From: Sphingopyxis sp.
GTDB lineage: Bacteria > Pseudomonadota > Alphaproteobacteria > Sphingomonadales > Sphingomonadaceae
Reading direction: 5' to 3'
Assembly: GCA_016463225.1 (NCBI GenBank)
Contig: JAEMRT010000015.1
Location: 41,299-74,134 of the forward strand
DNA: 32,836 nucleotides
Program-made: the position numbers and the translations under genes
Shown here: piece by piece, positions 9,309-17,960 of the stretch
Numbering within the stretch: the first letter of the stretch is position 1
Layout: each line of letters starts with the position of its first letter
Notes under the pieces: generated by a model
What the model was told of the DNA's origin: nothing
The model's database searches: none
What the model saw: only the letters and a program-made list of their open reading frames with translations

Positions 9309-10310
9309 TCATCTGCGAAGCTTCGCTCCAGCCAGCTTCGGAAAGACCTTGCTGACCTTGCCGAGCAGATAATCCCCATAAGTTCCGATCGGGGCATGCA
9401 GATCGACATCATCCCAGCGCGCCTCACCCCTCGCCGTAGCCCCCCCGATTTGTAACGGCTCGACCCGAGCTACAAAGTTGGGATCGAAGAAGAGCGGAAA
9501 GGAATAGCGCGAAACGCCCGCGCGGTTGACGACGCGGTGCGGTGCCGAACGGAAACGTCCGCGCGTCAGCCGCTCGAACATGTCGCCGACATTGATCACC
9601 AGCGCATCGCCGAGTGGCGGCACGTCAATCCAGCCGTCGCGCGTCCGTACCTCGAGTCCGCCCTTGTCGTCCTGCCCGAGCACGGTGAGAAGACCATAAT
9701 CGCTATGCTCGCCGACGCCGAACGCGCGATCGGCTTCCGTCCGACCGACGGGAGGATAGTGGAAAATGCGAAAAAGCAGCGTGGGATCGCGTGTCAGGCC
9801 TTTCGCAAAATGATCCGTATCAAGCCTGAGCGCGAGCGCCATGCCGCGCATGAGCGCCTCGCCGGCGCTGACCGCCCCGGCCACATAGGCTTCGACCGCA
9901 GGGCGCAGGGCGGGCACCGCATCGGGCCATAGATTGGCGCCATGAAGCGGCAAAGCGTCGCGCACGCGCGGATCGCCCGGCCCGAGCTCTTCGCCCAGAT
10001 AGAGGCCCTCCTTGCGGTCGGGGATGCCCGAGGTGAGCTCGCCCGCGACCGGAAACCATCCCCGCCAGGCGATACCGCCCTTGTCCATGGCGATCTTTGC
10101 CTTTTCGGCCTCGGGCAAGGCGAAGAAGGTGCGGCTGGCATCGAGCAAGTGAGCCACGGTACCAGCGCCGATTCCATGTCCGGTGGCATAAAAGAACCCG
10201 AACTCCTGCGCGGCAGTCCCGATCTGCCGCGCAGCCTCGGCAACCGCCGCGGCGTCGGTCATGTGGAGCAAGGGATCGATGTCGATAACCGGCAGGCTGG
10301 CGTTACTCAT
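9309..10310 (-). CDS. Isopenicillin N synthase-family 2OG-Fe(II) dioxygenase
   Basis: A 333-aa iron/2-oxoglutarate oxygenase of the IPNS-like family with the DIOX_N domain (from about residue 7, VIDIDPLL) and the C-terminal jelly roll. The iron triad is His202 and Asp204 in EHSDYG and His258 in APHRVV; Arg268 and Ser270 in RYS are the usual 2-oxoglutarate carboxylate binders. The gene lies 47 bases after the DAACS symporter on the same strand and is probably the last gene of the peroxiredoxin / TonB receptor / symporter unit. The substrate is unknown. In this context oxidative release of sulfur or modification of an imported compound is plausible. Confidence 0.9.
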   Translation of the reverse strand: MSNASLPVIDIDPLLHMTDAAAVAEAARQIGTAAQEFGFFYATGHGIGAGTVAHLLDASRTFFALPEAEKAKIAMDKGGIAWRGWFPVAGELTSGIPDRKEGLYLGEELGPGDPRVRDALPLHGANLWPDAVPALRPAVEAYVAGAVSAGEALMRGMALALRLDTDHFAKGLTRDPTLLFRIFHYPPVGRTEADRAFGVGEHSDYGLLTVLGQDDKGGLEVRTRDGWIDVPPLGDALVINVGDMFERLTRGRFRSAPHRVVNRAGVSRYSFPLFFDPNFVARVEPLQIGGATARGEARWDDVDLHAPIGTYGDYLLGKVSKVFPKLAGAKLRR

Positions 10311-10357
10311 CGGACAGAGCCTATCGCAAATCGCTGGAGGTCACCACTAGCCGAACG

Positions 10358-11662
10358 TCAGGCAAGGATTGCTATGTTTTCATCCTTTGCTCCCCTATCC
10401 TCCAACAAACCTGCTCTTTTGGCGACAATCGTCGGCACGAGCGCCTGTCCCGCCACATTGACTGCGGTCCGGCCCATGTCGAGGATCGGATCGATCGCAA
10501 GCAGCAGCCCGACGCCTTCGAGCGGCAACCCAAGCGTCGACAGCGTCAACGTCAGCATGACGGTGGCACCGGTCAGGCCCGCAGTTGCCGCCGAACCGAG
10601 CACCGATACGAGAACGATCAGCAGATAATCATCGACGCCAAGGTGGATCCCGTAGAACTGCGCCACGAAAATAGCCGCGATGGCAGGATAGATGGCGGCG
10701 CATCCGTCCATCTTGGTCGTCGCGCCGAGCGGAACCGCGAAGGCCGCATAGGCTGGCGGCACGCCAAGCCGGCGCTCGACCACCTCCTGCGTCACGGGCA
10801 GCGTCCCGATCGACGAGCGCGACACGAAGCCCAGCTCGATTGCGGGCCATGCCGCGCGGAAGAAGCGGAGCGGCGACACGCCGTTCGCCCAGAGCAGCGC
10901 TGGATAAACGACCGCGAGGACAAGCAGCAGCCCAGCGTAGATCGCGATCGCGAACTGGCCGAGCGAGCCCAGCGCATCCCAACCATAGCGCGCGATCGCA
11001 TCGCCGATCAGCGCCGCGGTCCCGATCGGGGTCAGACGGATCACCCAGAGGAGCAGCCGCTTGAAGATGGCGAGGAGCGACGCGTTGAAGGCCAGGAACG
11101 CTTCCCCCGCGGGTCCGACGCGCACCGCGGCGGCCCCTACCGCGATCGCCAGGACGATAATCTGGAGCACATTGAACGATAGCGATGTCGCGGGTACGCC
11201 TTCGACAAGTTTCGTCGATGCCGCGAGACCCAGAAAATTGACGGGCACCAGCCCTTTCAGGAAGTCGAGCCAGCTTCCCGTTGTCGCCGGCGCTGCTGCC
11301 CCTGCCGCATCGACGCCTGTCCGGAGGCCCGGTTCGAGTAAAAGCCCCAGCGCGATACCGATGAGAACCGCGATAAGCGCGGTTGCCGCAAACCAGAGTA
11401 AAGTTTGCGCAACGAGGCGCGCAGCGTTTGCGAGATCCTTGAGCGCCGCGATCGACGCTACGATCGCGGCGAAGACTAAGGGCGGGACGAGCGCGCGGAG
11501 CAATTGCACGAAGATCGAACCGATCGTCTGCAACGCTTCTGCCAGCGCGCTCGCCTCGCCCAGGCTTCGAGCCCAGAAGCCGAGTGCCACGCCCAGCCCC
11601 AGACCGATAAGGACCTGGACGCCGAACGAAGGCAGACGGACCCTAGAGACAGCCGTTACCAT
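10358..11662 (-). CDS. Dicarboxylate/amino acid:cation symporter (DAACS family)
   Basis: A 434-aa inner-membrane secondary transporter with eight-helix plus two-hairpin architecture. HP1 is visible as SRSSIGTLPVT, TM7 as TKMDGCAA (normally NMDGTA) and TM8 as DMGRTAVNVAGQ (normally DxxRTxxNVxGD). The Asn-to-Lys change in TM7 and the Asp-to-Gln change in TM8 affect positions that bind Na+ or substrate in glutamate transporters, so the substrate is probably not a simple dicarboxylate. Cystine transporters of the TcyP type belong to this family and would suit the neighbourhood, but that is inference. Its ATG overlaps the TonB receptor stop by seven bases, which indicates translational coupling. 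Confidence 0.88.
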   Translation of the reverse strand: MVTAVSRVRLPSFGVQVLIGLGLGVALGFWARSLGEASALAEALQTIGSIFVQLLRALVPPLVFAAIVASIAALKDLANAARLVAQTLLWFAATALIAVLIGIALGLLLEPGLRTGVDAAGAAAPATTGSWLDFLKGLVPVNFLGLAASTKLVEGVPATSLSFNVLQIIVLAIAVGAAAVRVGPAGEAFLAFNASLLAIFKRLLLWVIRLTPIGTAALIGDAIARYGWDALGSLGQFAIAIYAGLLLVLAVVYPALLWANGVSPLRFFRAAWPAIELGFVSRSSIGTLPVTQEVVERRLGVPPAYAAFAVPLGATTKMDGCAAIYPAIAAIFVAQFYGIHLGVDDYLLIVLVSVLGSAATAGLTGATVMLTLTLSTLGLPLEGVGLLLAIDPILDMGRTAVNVAGQALVPTIVAKRAGLLEDRGAKDENIAILA

Positions 11663-14040
11663 GTCAATCCGACCCGCGCGTAGAGATAGCGGCCGTTGAA
11701 GCCGAACGGCGAATAGTAGGGAAAGCCGACCACCCCGGTGGTATTGAGTGATGCGGGCGTCGCATCGGGGTAAACGTCGAAGAGATTGCTCGCACCGACC
11801 GCAACCTGCGCGCCTTTCGCTGGGGCGTAGCGCAGCTCGAGGTCGGTGATGACATGCTTGCCGCTCAGGATGTCGGAAGCACCAGTTACATTGGTTCCCG
11901 GCTGGTTTACCTCGCCATAATAGGTCGCGCGCAGCGTTGCTCCGAGCGCCTCGCCCGACCAGTCGATCGCGCCGGTGACCTTCTCGCGCGGCGTGCCTTC
12001 CTGGATCGTGAAGACGCGGTTGCGCCCGAACAGCGGCGGCGCGGGATTGAGCACCGCCGTCGTGGTGGGAATACGCAGCACGTCGACGTCGTTGAAGTTC
12101 GCCGCGAGGGTGAAGTCGAACGTCCCGATAGTCTCGGTCCGCGCCTTGTAGTTGGCGACGATATCGACGCCGCGGGTACGCGTTTTCAGCCCGTTGATAA
12201 AAAAGCGCGCTGCGGGCACGTTGAACGGCGCGAGGATCGCAGCGACCTGCGGACTGAAGCTCGCCTGGATATTTTCCGACAGCGCGAGCTGGTCGCGCAC
12301 GGTGATCTGGTAGCCGTCGACGGTCAGGCTGAACCCGCCGGCGCGGATCACCGTGCCGAGCGAGAAGTTGGTCGACTTTTCGGGATCGAGCGGCAGCCCG
12401 CCAAGCGCGGTCGCGACCGGGCTGATCGACGGGAACTGGCCGGTCAGGATCGGCACGCCATTCTGAACGACCGAGGTCACCGAGGTATAATATTGCTGCT
12501 GGAGCGACGGCGCGCGGAAGCCGGTCGACGCCGTGCCGCGCAGCGCGAGCCAGTCGGTCGCGTCATAACGCAGCGACAGCTTGCCGTTCGCGGTCGAACC
12601 GAAATCCGAATAATCCTCGACCCGTCCCGCCACGCCGACGAGGAAGCGTGAGGTCAGCTCGGCTTCGATATCGACATAGGCGCTGATGTTGCGGCGGCTG
12701 GCATCGACCGCGTTGACGGGGGCGAAGCCCGGGAAGCCCTGCGCACCGCCGCCATTATAACTGTTCGGCTCGCCGGGCGCGATCTTGTAGCCCTCGCGCC
12801 GCCATTCGGCGCCGAACGCTACGTTCAGCGACTGGAAGATGTCGAACTTGCGCGTCACGTCGAGGCCCGCAACCCATTGATCATAGGTGACTGCGCCATC
12901 GTAGAAGTCGGTCGGCGATGCGTTGCCGAGGCTGTAGTTCGCGCTGTCGAGAGTCCGGAAGGCGATGCGGTTGCGGCCATAGCTCGCACTGAGATCGACA
13001 TTCCATCCGCCGACGTCGCCGCGGATACCGACCGCACTGGTCAGGTTGCGCGACTTGGTGTTGATGAGCGGCAAGAATCCGTCGGGCCATATGCCGCCGA
13101 CCGTATAGGCCGCGCCGACCACCGACGGGATACGCGGAAAGGCCGCGCTCTTGCTGTCGCGATCCTGATATCCCGCCCAGCCATAGAGCTGGAAATTCTC
13201 GCCCAGATCGATGCCGGCATTGGCAAAGACGGTCGCCTGCTCGACCTCGGGGTCGCCGAAGCGGCTCGTCACGCGGCTCGGCGTCACGCGCGGGTCTAGG
13301 TCGCCGCGGCTCGTCGGCTTGCGGTCGACATATTCGCCCGAGATGGTGAGGAAGCCATTGTTGCCGAAGCCGATGCCCTGCCAGCCCGAAACCGTCAGCA
13401 CGGGTTCGCCGGTCACGCTGCGGCTCCCGCGCGCGGTATCGATATCGGTCGCATAGATGCCATAGGTCGCAGAGACGCCGCCTCCCTCGCGCGCTTCGCG
13501 CAGGCGCAGATTGACGACACCGGCGATCGCGTCCGAACCATATTGCGCTGCCGCACCGTCGCGCAGCACCTCGATGCGATCGAGCGCGACGGTCGGAATC
13601 GTGTTGAGGTCCACCGCCGCTGACCCGCGCCCGACCGATCCGTTGACGTTGAGCAGCGCCGAACTGTGACCGCGAATGCCGTTGATGAGGACCAGCGTCT
13701 GGTCGGGCGCGAGACCGCGCAAAGTCGCCGGGCGGATGGCGTCGGTGCCGTCAACCGCTGACGGTCGCTTGAAGTCGATCGAGGGCGCGACGGTCGAAAG
13801 CGCCTGCGCGAGCTCGGTCGAGCCCTGGCGGCGCAAGACTTCGCCGCTCAGCACATCGACTGGCGCAGGTGAGTCGAGCCGCGAGCGACCTGCCGCACGC
13901 GTTCCAGTCACAATGATTTCGCTGCCCTCGACGCTATCCACGTTGTCGCCCGAGGCATCTTGTAAGACCTCCTGAGCATTGGCGGGAACAGCGAAGGCGA
14001 TTGCGAGCAGGCTCGCGGCGCCAAGATATGAGCGTGACAT
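11656..14040 (-). CDS. TonB-dependent outer-membrane receptor
   Basis: A 794-aa receptor with a signal peptide ending at PANAQ, a TonB box-like EIIVTGTR near residue 45, a plug domain containing the LRGLAPDQTLVLINGIRG and RIEVLRDGAAAQYGSDAIAGV blocks, a long beta-barrel and an aromatic C-terminal residue (Trp). Upstream AGGAGG is 10-12 bases from the ATG. It follows the peroxiredoxin by about 50 bases and overlaps the symporter, so the receptor and symporter probably carry the same or a related substrate across both membranes. It is visibly similar in plug and C-terminus to the receptor at 29536, and less so to the one at 22659. The ligand is unknown. Confidence 0.93.
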   Translation of the reverse strand: MSRSYLGAASLLAIAFAVPANAQEVLQDASGDNVDSVEGSEIIVTGTRAAGRSRLDSPAPVDVLSGEVLRRQGSTELAQALSTVAPSIDFKRPSAVDGTDAIRPATLRGLAPDQTLVLINGIRGHSSALLNVNGSVGRGSAAVDLNTIPTVALDRIEVLRDGAAAQYGSDAIAGVVNLRLREAREGGGVSATYGIYATDIDTARGSRSVTGEPVLTVSGWQGIGFGNNGFLTISGEYVDRKPTSRGDLDPRVTPSRVTSRFGDPEVEQATVFANAGIDLGENFQLYGWAGYQDRDSKSAAFPRIPSVVGAAYTVGGIWPDGFLPLINTKSRNLTSAVGIRGDVGGWNVDLSASYGRNRIAFRTLDSANYSLGNASPTDFYDGAVTYDQWVAGLDVTRKFDIFQSLNVAFGAEWRREGYKIAPGEPNSYNGGGAQGFPGFAPVNAVDASRRNISAYVDIEAELTSRFLVGVAGRVEDYSDFGSTANGKLSLRYDATDWLALRGTASTGFRAPSLQQQYYTSVTSVVQNGVPILTGQFPSISPVATALGGLPLDPEKSTNFSLGTVIRAGGFSLTVDGYQITVRDQLALSENIQASFSPQVAAILAPFNVPAARFFINGLKTRTRGVDIVANYKARTETIGTFDFTLAANFNDVDVLRIPTTTAVLNPAPPLFGRNRVFTIQEGTPREKVTGAIDWSGEALGATLRATYYGEVNQPGTNVTGASDILSGKHVITDLELRYAPAKGAQVAVGASNLFDVYPDATPASLNTTGVVGFPYYSPFGFNGRYLYARVGLTW

Positions 14041-14093
14041 GGGGGAGTCCTCCTGAGTTTATCTATTTTTTGGGTGTCGTTTCGGGCGTCTAA

Positions 14094-14726
14094 TCAGCCG
14101 GGCTGCTTTACGGTGCGCAGATAGGGCTTCACCGTCGTCCACCCTGCCGGGAACAGAGCGAGTGCCGCCGCGTCGTCGACCGCGGGAACAATGATCACAT
14201 CCTCGCCCTGCTGCCAGTTTGCCGGGGTCGCGACCTTGTACTTGTCCGTGAGTTGCAGGCTGTCGATCGTGCGCAGCAATTCGGTAAAGTTGCGCCCGGT
14301 CGACGCCGGATAGGTCAGCGTCAGCCGAAGCTTCTTCGCGCCATCGATAACGAGCACTGTACGCACGGTGTTGGTATCCGACGCATTGGGATGAATAAGA
14401 TCGAGCAGCTTCGAGACGCTGCGGTCATCGTCGGCGATTAGCGGGAAATTCAGCGCGGCGCCCTGCGTCTCGGCGATGTCGCGCGCCCACGCATGATGGC
14501 TGTGGGCCGAATCGACCGACAGGCCGACGACCTTGACTCCGCGCTTCTCGAACTCGGGCTTCAGGCTGGCAACGCTTCCGAGTTCGGTCGTACAGACTGG
14601 CGTGAAATCCTTGGGGTGCGAGAACAGCACCACCCAGTCGTCGCCCGCCCAGTCGTAAAAGTTGATAACGCCCTCGGTCGACTCCTGCGTGAAGTCGGGC
14701 ACGGTATCGAAGAGTTTGAGCGACAT
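14094..14726 (-). CDS. 1-Cys peroxiredoxin (Prx6-type)
   Basis: A 210-aa thiol peroxidase. The peroxidatic Cys45 is in HPKDFTPVCTTELG, and no other cysteine is present, so this is a 1-Cys enzyme that needs an external thiol for recycling. The later PLIADDDRSVSKLLD and the C-terminal dimerisation extension (ANWQQGEDVIIVPAV) are typical of the Prx6 group. The start is ATG 14726, with GGAGATCGTC before it; an open in-frame extension upstream lacks support. It is the first gene of a leftward unit with the TonB receptor, symporter and 2OG oxygenase. A role in protecting the cell during flavin-dependent oxygenation, which leaks peroxide, is plausible. Confidence 0.93.
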   Translation of the reverse strand: MSLKLFDTVPDFTQESTEGVINFYDWAGDDWVVLFSHPKDFTPVCTTELGSVASLKPEFEKRGVKVVGLSVDSAHSHHAWARDIAETQGAALNFPLIADDDRSVSKLLDLIHPNASDTNTVRTVLVIDGAKKLRLTLTYPASTGRNFTELLRTIDSLQLTDKYKVATPANWQQGEDVIIVPAVDDAAALALFPAGWTTVKPYLRTVKQPG

Positions 14727-14888
14727 GACGATCTCCTGCGGACCCGCAACGGGGCCGCCTTTGGGGTTGATTGAGGAGACGGCCGGCTCGCCGGGGGTGC
14801 GGTGGAGGGGGCCGTTCAAAGGCATAGCAGGCGGTCGCAGTGACGCGCCGCCCAAGATTTCTTATTGAAACGGAAGAAAAACTATCAT

Positions 14889-14906
14889 CTCAATCGATTG
14901 ACTTGA
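14889..14906 (-). promoter_or_regulatory. Shared 18-bp element, site D (before peroxiredoxin)
   Basis: On the minus strand this reads TCAAGTCAATCGATTGAG, followed by ATGAT. It matches site A at 16 of 21 positions when flanks are included. It contains the perfect palindrome TCAATCGATTGA. It lies about 160 bases before the peroxiredoxin start and directly after the dipeptidase gene. It is probably a regulator-binding site for the leftward unit. Confidence 0.45.
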
Positions 14907-14918
14907 GTTTGCTGTGAC

Positions 14919-16142
14919 TCACCGTTTTCGGGCCGCCTCCGCCGCGCGAAGCACGCGCAGGAAATTGCCGCTCCAGATCGCGGCCACTTGATCCTCGGTG
15001 TAGCCGCGGCGGAGCAGCTCACGGGTGACGTTCGGCGCCTCGGCCGCGCTGTCGAAGCCGGTGACGCCCGCGCCATGGTCGAAATCGGTCCCGATCCCGA
15101 CATGCTGCCAACCGATCCGCTTGGCGATATAGTCGATATGGTCGACGAATTCGGAGAGGTTCGCCTTGGAGCGCGTCGCCGATATCTCGTCGAGATAGGC
15201 GCTCCGCCGCGCCTCGGGCAGCGCTTCGCTTCCGTCATAAGTCGACGCATAGTCAGCCGCGAGGCCATAGCGCGCGCGGATCGCGGCAAACCGCTGACGG
15301 CTCGCCTCGTCGATCAGCGTCAGGTAGGACGTGAAAGGCGTTACCTGCACGACGCCCCCGTTCTTCTTGATTGCATCGAGCTCGGCGTCGCTGAGGTTGC
15401 GGCCATTGTCGACAAGCGCCCGCGCCGCCGAATGGGTGGCCGCGACGGGCGCGCGGCTCAGCGCAATCGTCTGGAGCAAGGCGTCGGTCGAAAGCTGCGA
15501 GACGTCGATCAGCACGCCGAGATCGTTGAGCCTTGTTACCGCCTTCTTGCCGAGCGGCGAGAGGCCACTATGCTCGGCCACGGGTTCGCCAGGCTGCGGA
15601 CGCGAGCTATCGGCAAAATCATTGTGCCCGGCATGGTCAAAGGCGAACACCCGCACGCCCTCGCCATAGAGCCGGTCGATCTGGGCCAGATCCTTGCCGA
15701 TCGAGCGCGCGTTCTGAAAGCCGATGACGATGGCAACCTTCCCGTCGCGGCTCAAGCTCTCGACGTCCGCCGCACTCAGCGCAAGGCCGATCCGCGCAGG
15801 ATCGGACGCCGCGAGCGTCTTGATCCGTGCGAGCTTCTCATCGGCCTCGCGCCGCGCCGCCGCGACGCCCGCGGCATCGCGCGGGCCAGGTCCGACCGCC
15901 ACGGCGAGCACGATCGCATCGACGCCGCCCTTCTCGAGCCGCGGCAGGTCGACGCGCGAGTCCGTGCCGCCGAGATAGTAACGCTTCGGCGTCGACGGCA
16001 GCAGCACATCGGCGTGGCTGTCGAGCACAAGTATGCGATCATGGATCGCGGCGGCCTTGTCGCCGTTGTCCTGCTCATAAGCGGCGACGGGCAGCGCAAG
16101 CAGCGCGGCCGCGAGCAGCGAGGGTTTCCAATGTCCGGGCAT
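14919..16142 (-). CDS. Membrane dipeptidase-like protein (M19 family), altered metal site
   Basis: A 407-aa exported protein of the M19 renal-dipeptidase family, with a signal peptide in residues 1-21. By motif alignment to human DPEP1 from memory, the alpha-site ligands His43 and Asp45 (DSHADV), the substrate-side His170 (FDHAGHND), the metal ligand His237 (THSAAR) and the catalytic Asp353 (GTDFDHG) are kept. The bridging Glu is Gln143 (IGFQNA) and the first beta-site His is Gln216 (IDVSQLS). It may be a mono-metal enzyme or a binding protein. The start at 16142 follows AAGGAAATATCT. Some M19 enzymes cleave Cys-Gly and S-conjugates, which fits a sulfur locus. It follows the serine acetyltransferase by 115 bases. 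Confidence 0.87.
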   Translation of the reverse strand: MPGHWKPSLLAAALLALPVAAYEQDNGDKAAAIHDRILVLDSHADVLLPSTPKRYYLGGTDSRVDLPRLEKGGVDAIVLAVAVGPGPRDAAGVAAARREADEKLARIKTLAASDPARIGLALSAADVESLSRDGKVAIVIGFQNARSIGKDLAQIDRLYGEGVRVFAFDHAGHNDFADSSRPQPGEPVAEHSGLSPLGKKAVTRLNDLGVLIDVSQLSTDALLQTIALSRAPVAATHSAARALVDNGRNLSDAELDAIKKNGGVVQVTPFTSYLTLIDEASRQRFAAIRARYGLAADYASTYDGSEALPEARRSAYLDEISATRSKANLSEFVDHIDYIAKRIGWQHVGIGTDFDHGAGVTGFDSAAEAPNVTRELLRRGYTEDQVAAIWSGNFLRVLRAAEAARKR

Positions 16143-16257
16143 AGATATTTCCTTGGGGGTGGCCCTCCGGCCGCGGTCGGCAGGGAGGAGCAAGGGTTTC
16201 TGCATCGGTCGCTTCGCGCCTCCCGGGAGTGCCGGGCCGGACGCCGCGTCGACCAAG

Positions 16258-17190
16258 TCACGCGCTGTTGATGCTGTTCTGCTCGCGCGCCTGGATGACG
16301 CGGCTTCCCGGTGGCACGTCGTGCGTCAACCAGACGTTGCCGCCGATTTCCGACCCGGCGCCGATCGTCACGCGCCCCAGGATCGTCGCACCGGCGTAGA
16401 TCACGACATCGTCCTCGACGATCGGGTGACGCGGGATGTTGCGGACCATCACGCCTGCCTCGTCGGCGGCGAAGCTGCGCGCGCCGAGCGTGACGCCCTG
16501 ATAGAGGCGGACGTTGCGCCCAAGGATCGCGGTTTCGCCGATGACGACGCCGGTGCCATGATCGATGAAGAAGCTGTCGCCGATTTCGGCGCCGGGATGG
16601 ATATCGATCCCGGTCTTGTCATGCGCCACCTCGGCAATGATGCGCGCAACGAGCTTCGCGCCATCGATATACAATTGGTGCGCGAGCCGGTGATGGATGA
16701 TCGCGAGCATTGAAGGATAGCAGATCAACACCTCGTCGACGCTGCGCGCCGCCGGGTCGCCGCGCCACGCCGCCTCTACGTCGGTATCGAGCAGACGGCG
16801 CAGCGCGGGTAGCCGCTCGGTGAAGTTCCGCACAATTTCGCGGGCCCTGGTATCCCCCGCGTGGACCGCCTCGTCGGCCATCGCATAGATGAGCTCGAGC
16901 CGGACCTGCCCGTAAAGCCGCGCGAGCGTCGTCTGCAGCGTCTGCTCGACGAAGACATGCTCGTTATGCGGACGCACGAAGTCAGGACCGAGCCGCAGCG
17001 GGTAAAGCGCACCACACAGCGCGCCGACGATTTTCCCCAGGTCGCCGCGCGAAGGAAAGCCCTCGCTGCCATACTCCGCGTCATGGCCCCGCGCATCGCG
17101 CCATTCGCGGCGGATGTCAGCCAGTTCGGCGGCAACGGCCGTGACGCCGTCGGTCAGGTCGGACTGCTCGGCGTCCGCCACTTCGATCAC
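16258..17190 (-). CDS. cysE: Serine O-acetyltransferase (CysE/EpsC type)
   Basis: A 310-aa enzyme making O-acetyl-L-serine from serine and acetyl-CoA, the carbon acceptor for sulfide in cysteine synthesis. The long helical N-terminal domain is followed by a left-handed beta-helix with IDIHPGAEIGD (catalytic Asp-His), IDHGTGVVIGETA and IPRHPIVEDDV, as in CysE; the longer insertion before RHP is typical of the EpsC-like branch. I place the start at GTG 17190 because it overlaps the stop of a well-initiated small ORF (GTGA). An ATG at 17256 inside that ORF is the alternative and would give 332 aa. No cysteine synthase gene is in the window. Confidence 0.9.
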   Translation of the reverse strand: MIEVADAEQSDLTDGVTAVAAELADIRREWRDARGHDAEYGSEGFPSRGDLGKIVGALCGALYPLRLGPDFVRPHNEHVFVEQTLQTTLARLYGQVRLELIYAMADEAVHAGDTRAREIVRNFTERLPALRRLLDTDVEAAWRGDPAARSVDEVLICYPSMLAIIHHRLAHQLYIDGAKLVARIIAEVAHDKTGIDIHPGAEIGDSFFIDHGTGVVIGETAILGRNVRLYQGVTLGARSFAADEAGVMVRNIPRHPIVEDDVVIYAGATILGRVTIGAGSEIGGNVWLTHDVPPGSRVIQAREQNSINSA

Positions 17191-17327
17191 AGGCCGAGCC
17201 GCTGCCAGAATTCCTGCGCGCTCACGCGGCGCTGCTCGGTGTCTGGTCGCGACCATGACGGATGCGGGAGCGGCTGCGCTCCTGCCAGATGACGGGGACG
17301 AGGAAGGTCGGGGCGGCGAATTCTCAC
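17187..17327 (-). CDS. Small ORF (46 aa) coupled to serine O-acetyltransferase
   Basis: A GTG start with a strong ribosome site (AAGGAGA, seven bases before it) opens a 46-codon frame ending LGL, whose TGA overlaps the acetyltransferase GTG (GTGA). The product is basic and Pro/Arg-rich, without Cys, and I do not recognise it. It is either a true small protein or a leader whose translation feeds the acetyltransferase. The alternative is that the acetyltransferase begins at ATG 17256 and this frame is fortuitous. The good initiation region argues for translation; nothing supports a function. Confidence 0.45.
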   Translation of the reverse strand: MRIRRPDLPRPRHLAGAQPLPHPSWSRPDTEQRRVSAQEFWQRLGL

Positions 17328-17454
17328 AGTCGTATCTCCTTCACAGAAGCACGAATCCGATGGAACGCCCCGGTCTTCGTGCGCTTTAGCCGTTGGTGAC
17401 GCGGAGCAAGCTGACAGCTATCAAAAGCCGCGAGATCCGAAGATCCGAGATTTA

Positions 17455-17472
17455 TCTACTAATTTGATTGAG
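17455..17472 (+). promoter_or_regulatory. Shared 18-bp element, site A
   Basis: TCTACTAATTTGATTGAG, continuing ATATG. It matches sites B-E at the invariant positions except where E deviates. It lies 128 bases before the small ORF/acetyltransferase unit (leftward) and about 490 bases before the ATP-grasp gene (rightward), so it could serve either or both. Confidence 0.45.
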
Positions 17473-17830
17473 ATATGTCGTGCGACGCATTCTTGGCAGC
17501 TCGAAAGAAAAAATATCGGGACCGGAAACGTTCACGGGATTTGGCGAAACTGCTGTGCGGCGCACGCGATATGGCCGGCTGTTTCGCTAGTTTGGATGGG
17601 GTCCTTGGCCGATCGGGCCGCGGGAGATGCCGCGGTCCCAGTGCCTGAAGCGGAGGTCGCAGGATCGAGCCGCGATAAATTTGCAATCGCTCAAGAGATA
17701 GAGTGACAAATTTCAATTGAAACGATAGACAATTGCGAAGGTCGCCGGATATCACGGCATTCGGCGGCTGATGCCTGCTGACATCATCGATAAACTCGTT
17801 GCAAGACCTGTTCCCCAAATGGAAAGATCA

Positions 17831-17932
17831 ATGACCAAATTCCTGACGCTGCAAGGTCCGGTAACGACTGAATCTGTGAAGAGCATGACCGAGCAGACAT
17901 CGCCGAACGACAGGGGATCGGGACCGTCTTGA
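17831..17932 (+). CDS. Possible 33-aa leader ORF before ATP-grasp gene
   Basis: An ATG four bases after GGAAAGATC-type sequence opens 33 codons and stops 28 bases before the ATP-grasp start, which itself lacks an obvious ribosome site. The product starts MTKFLTLQGPV and ends in a polar tail; it has no signal, Cys run or known family. It may be a leader peptide or chance. Confidence 0.25.
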   Translation: MTKFLTLQGPVTTESVKSMTEQTSPNDRGSGPS

Positions 17933-17960
17933 ACAAATCCATGCCGCGGGCCACTCGTTC

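Larger units (their letters stand above)
17328..17960. other. Divergent intergenic region between acetyltransferase and ATP-grasp units
   Basis: About 630 bases with lower GC than the flanks. It holds shared-element site A (17455-17472), a perfect 12-bp palindrome TTTCAATTGAAA (17711-17722) that overlaps a degenerate match to the same element, a possible 33-codon leader (17831-17932) and a 57-codon Cys-containing frame at 17475-17648 with weak initiation. No protein family is recognised in the rest. Confidence 0.5.

Noticed and set aside
17475..17648. 57-codon plus-strand ORF with four Cys
   Set aside because: Weak initiation, basic low-complexity product, no recognisable family; kept only as a note within the intergenic region.
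17459..17818. 119-codon minus-strand frame in the intergenic region
   Set aside because: No ribosome site, no domain pattern, and it overlaps the shared element and palindrome.
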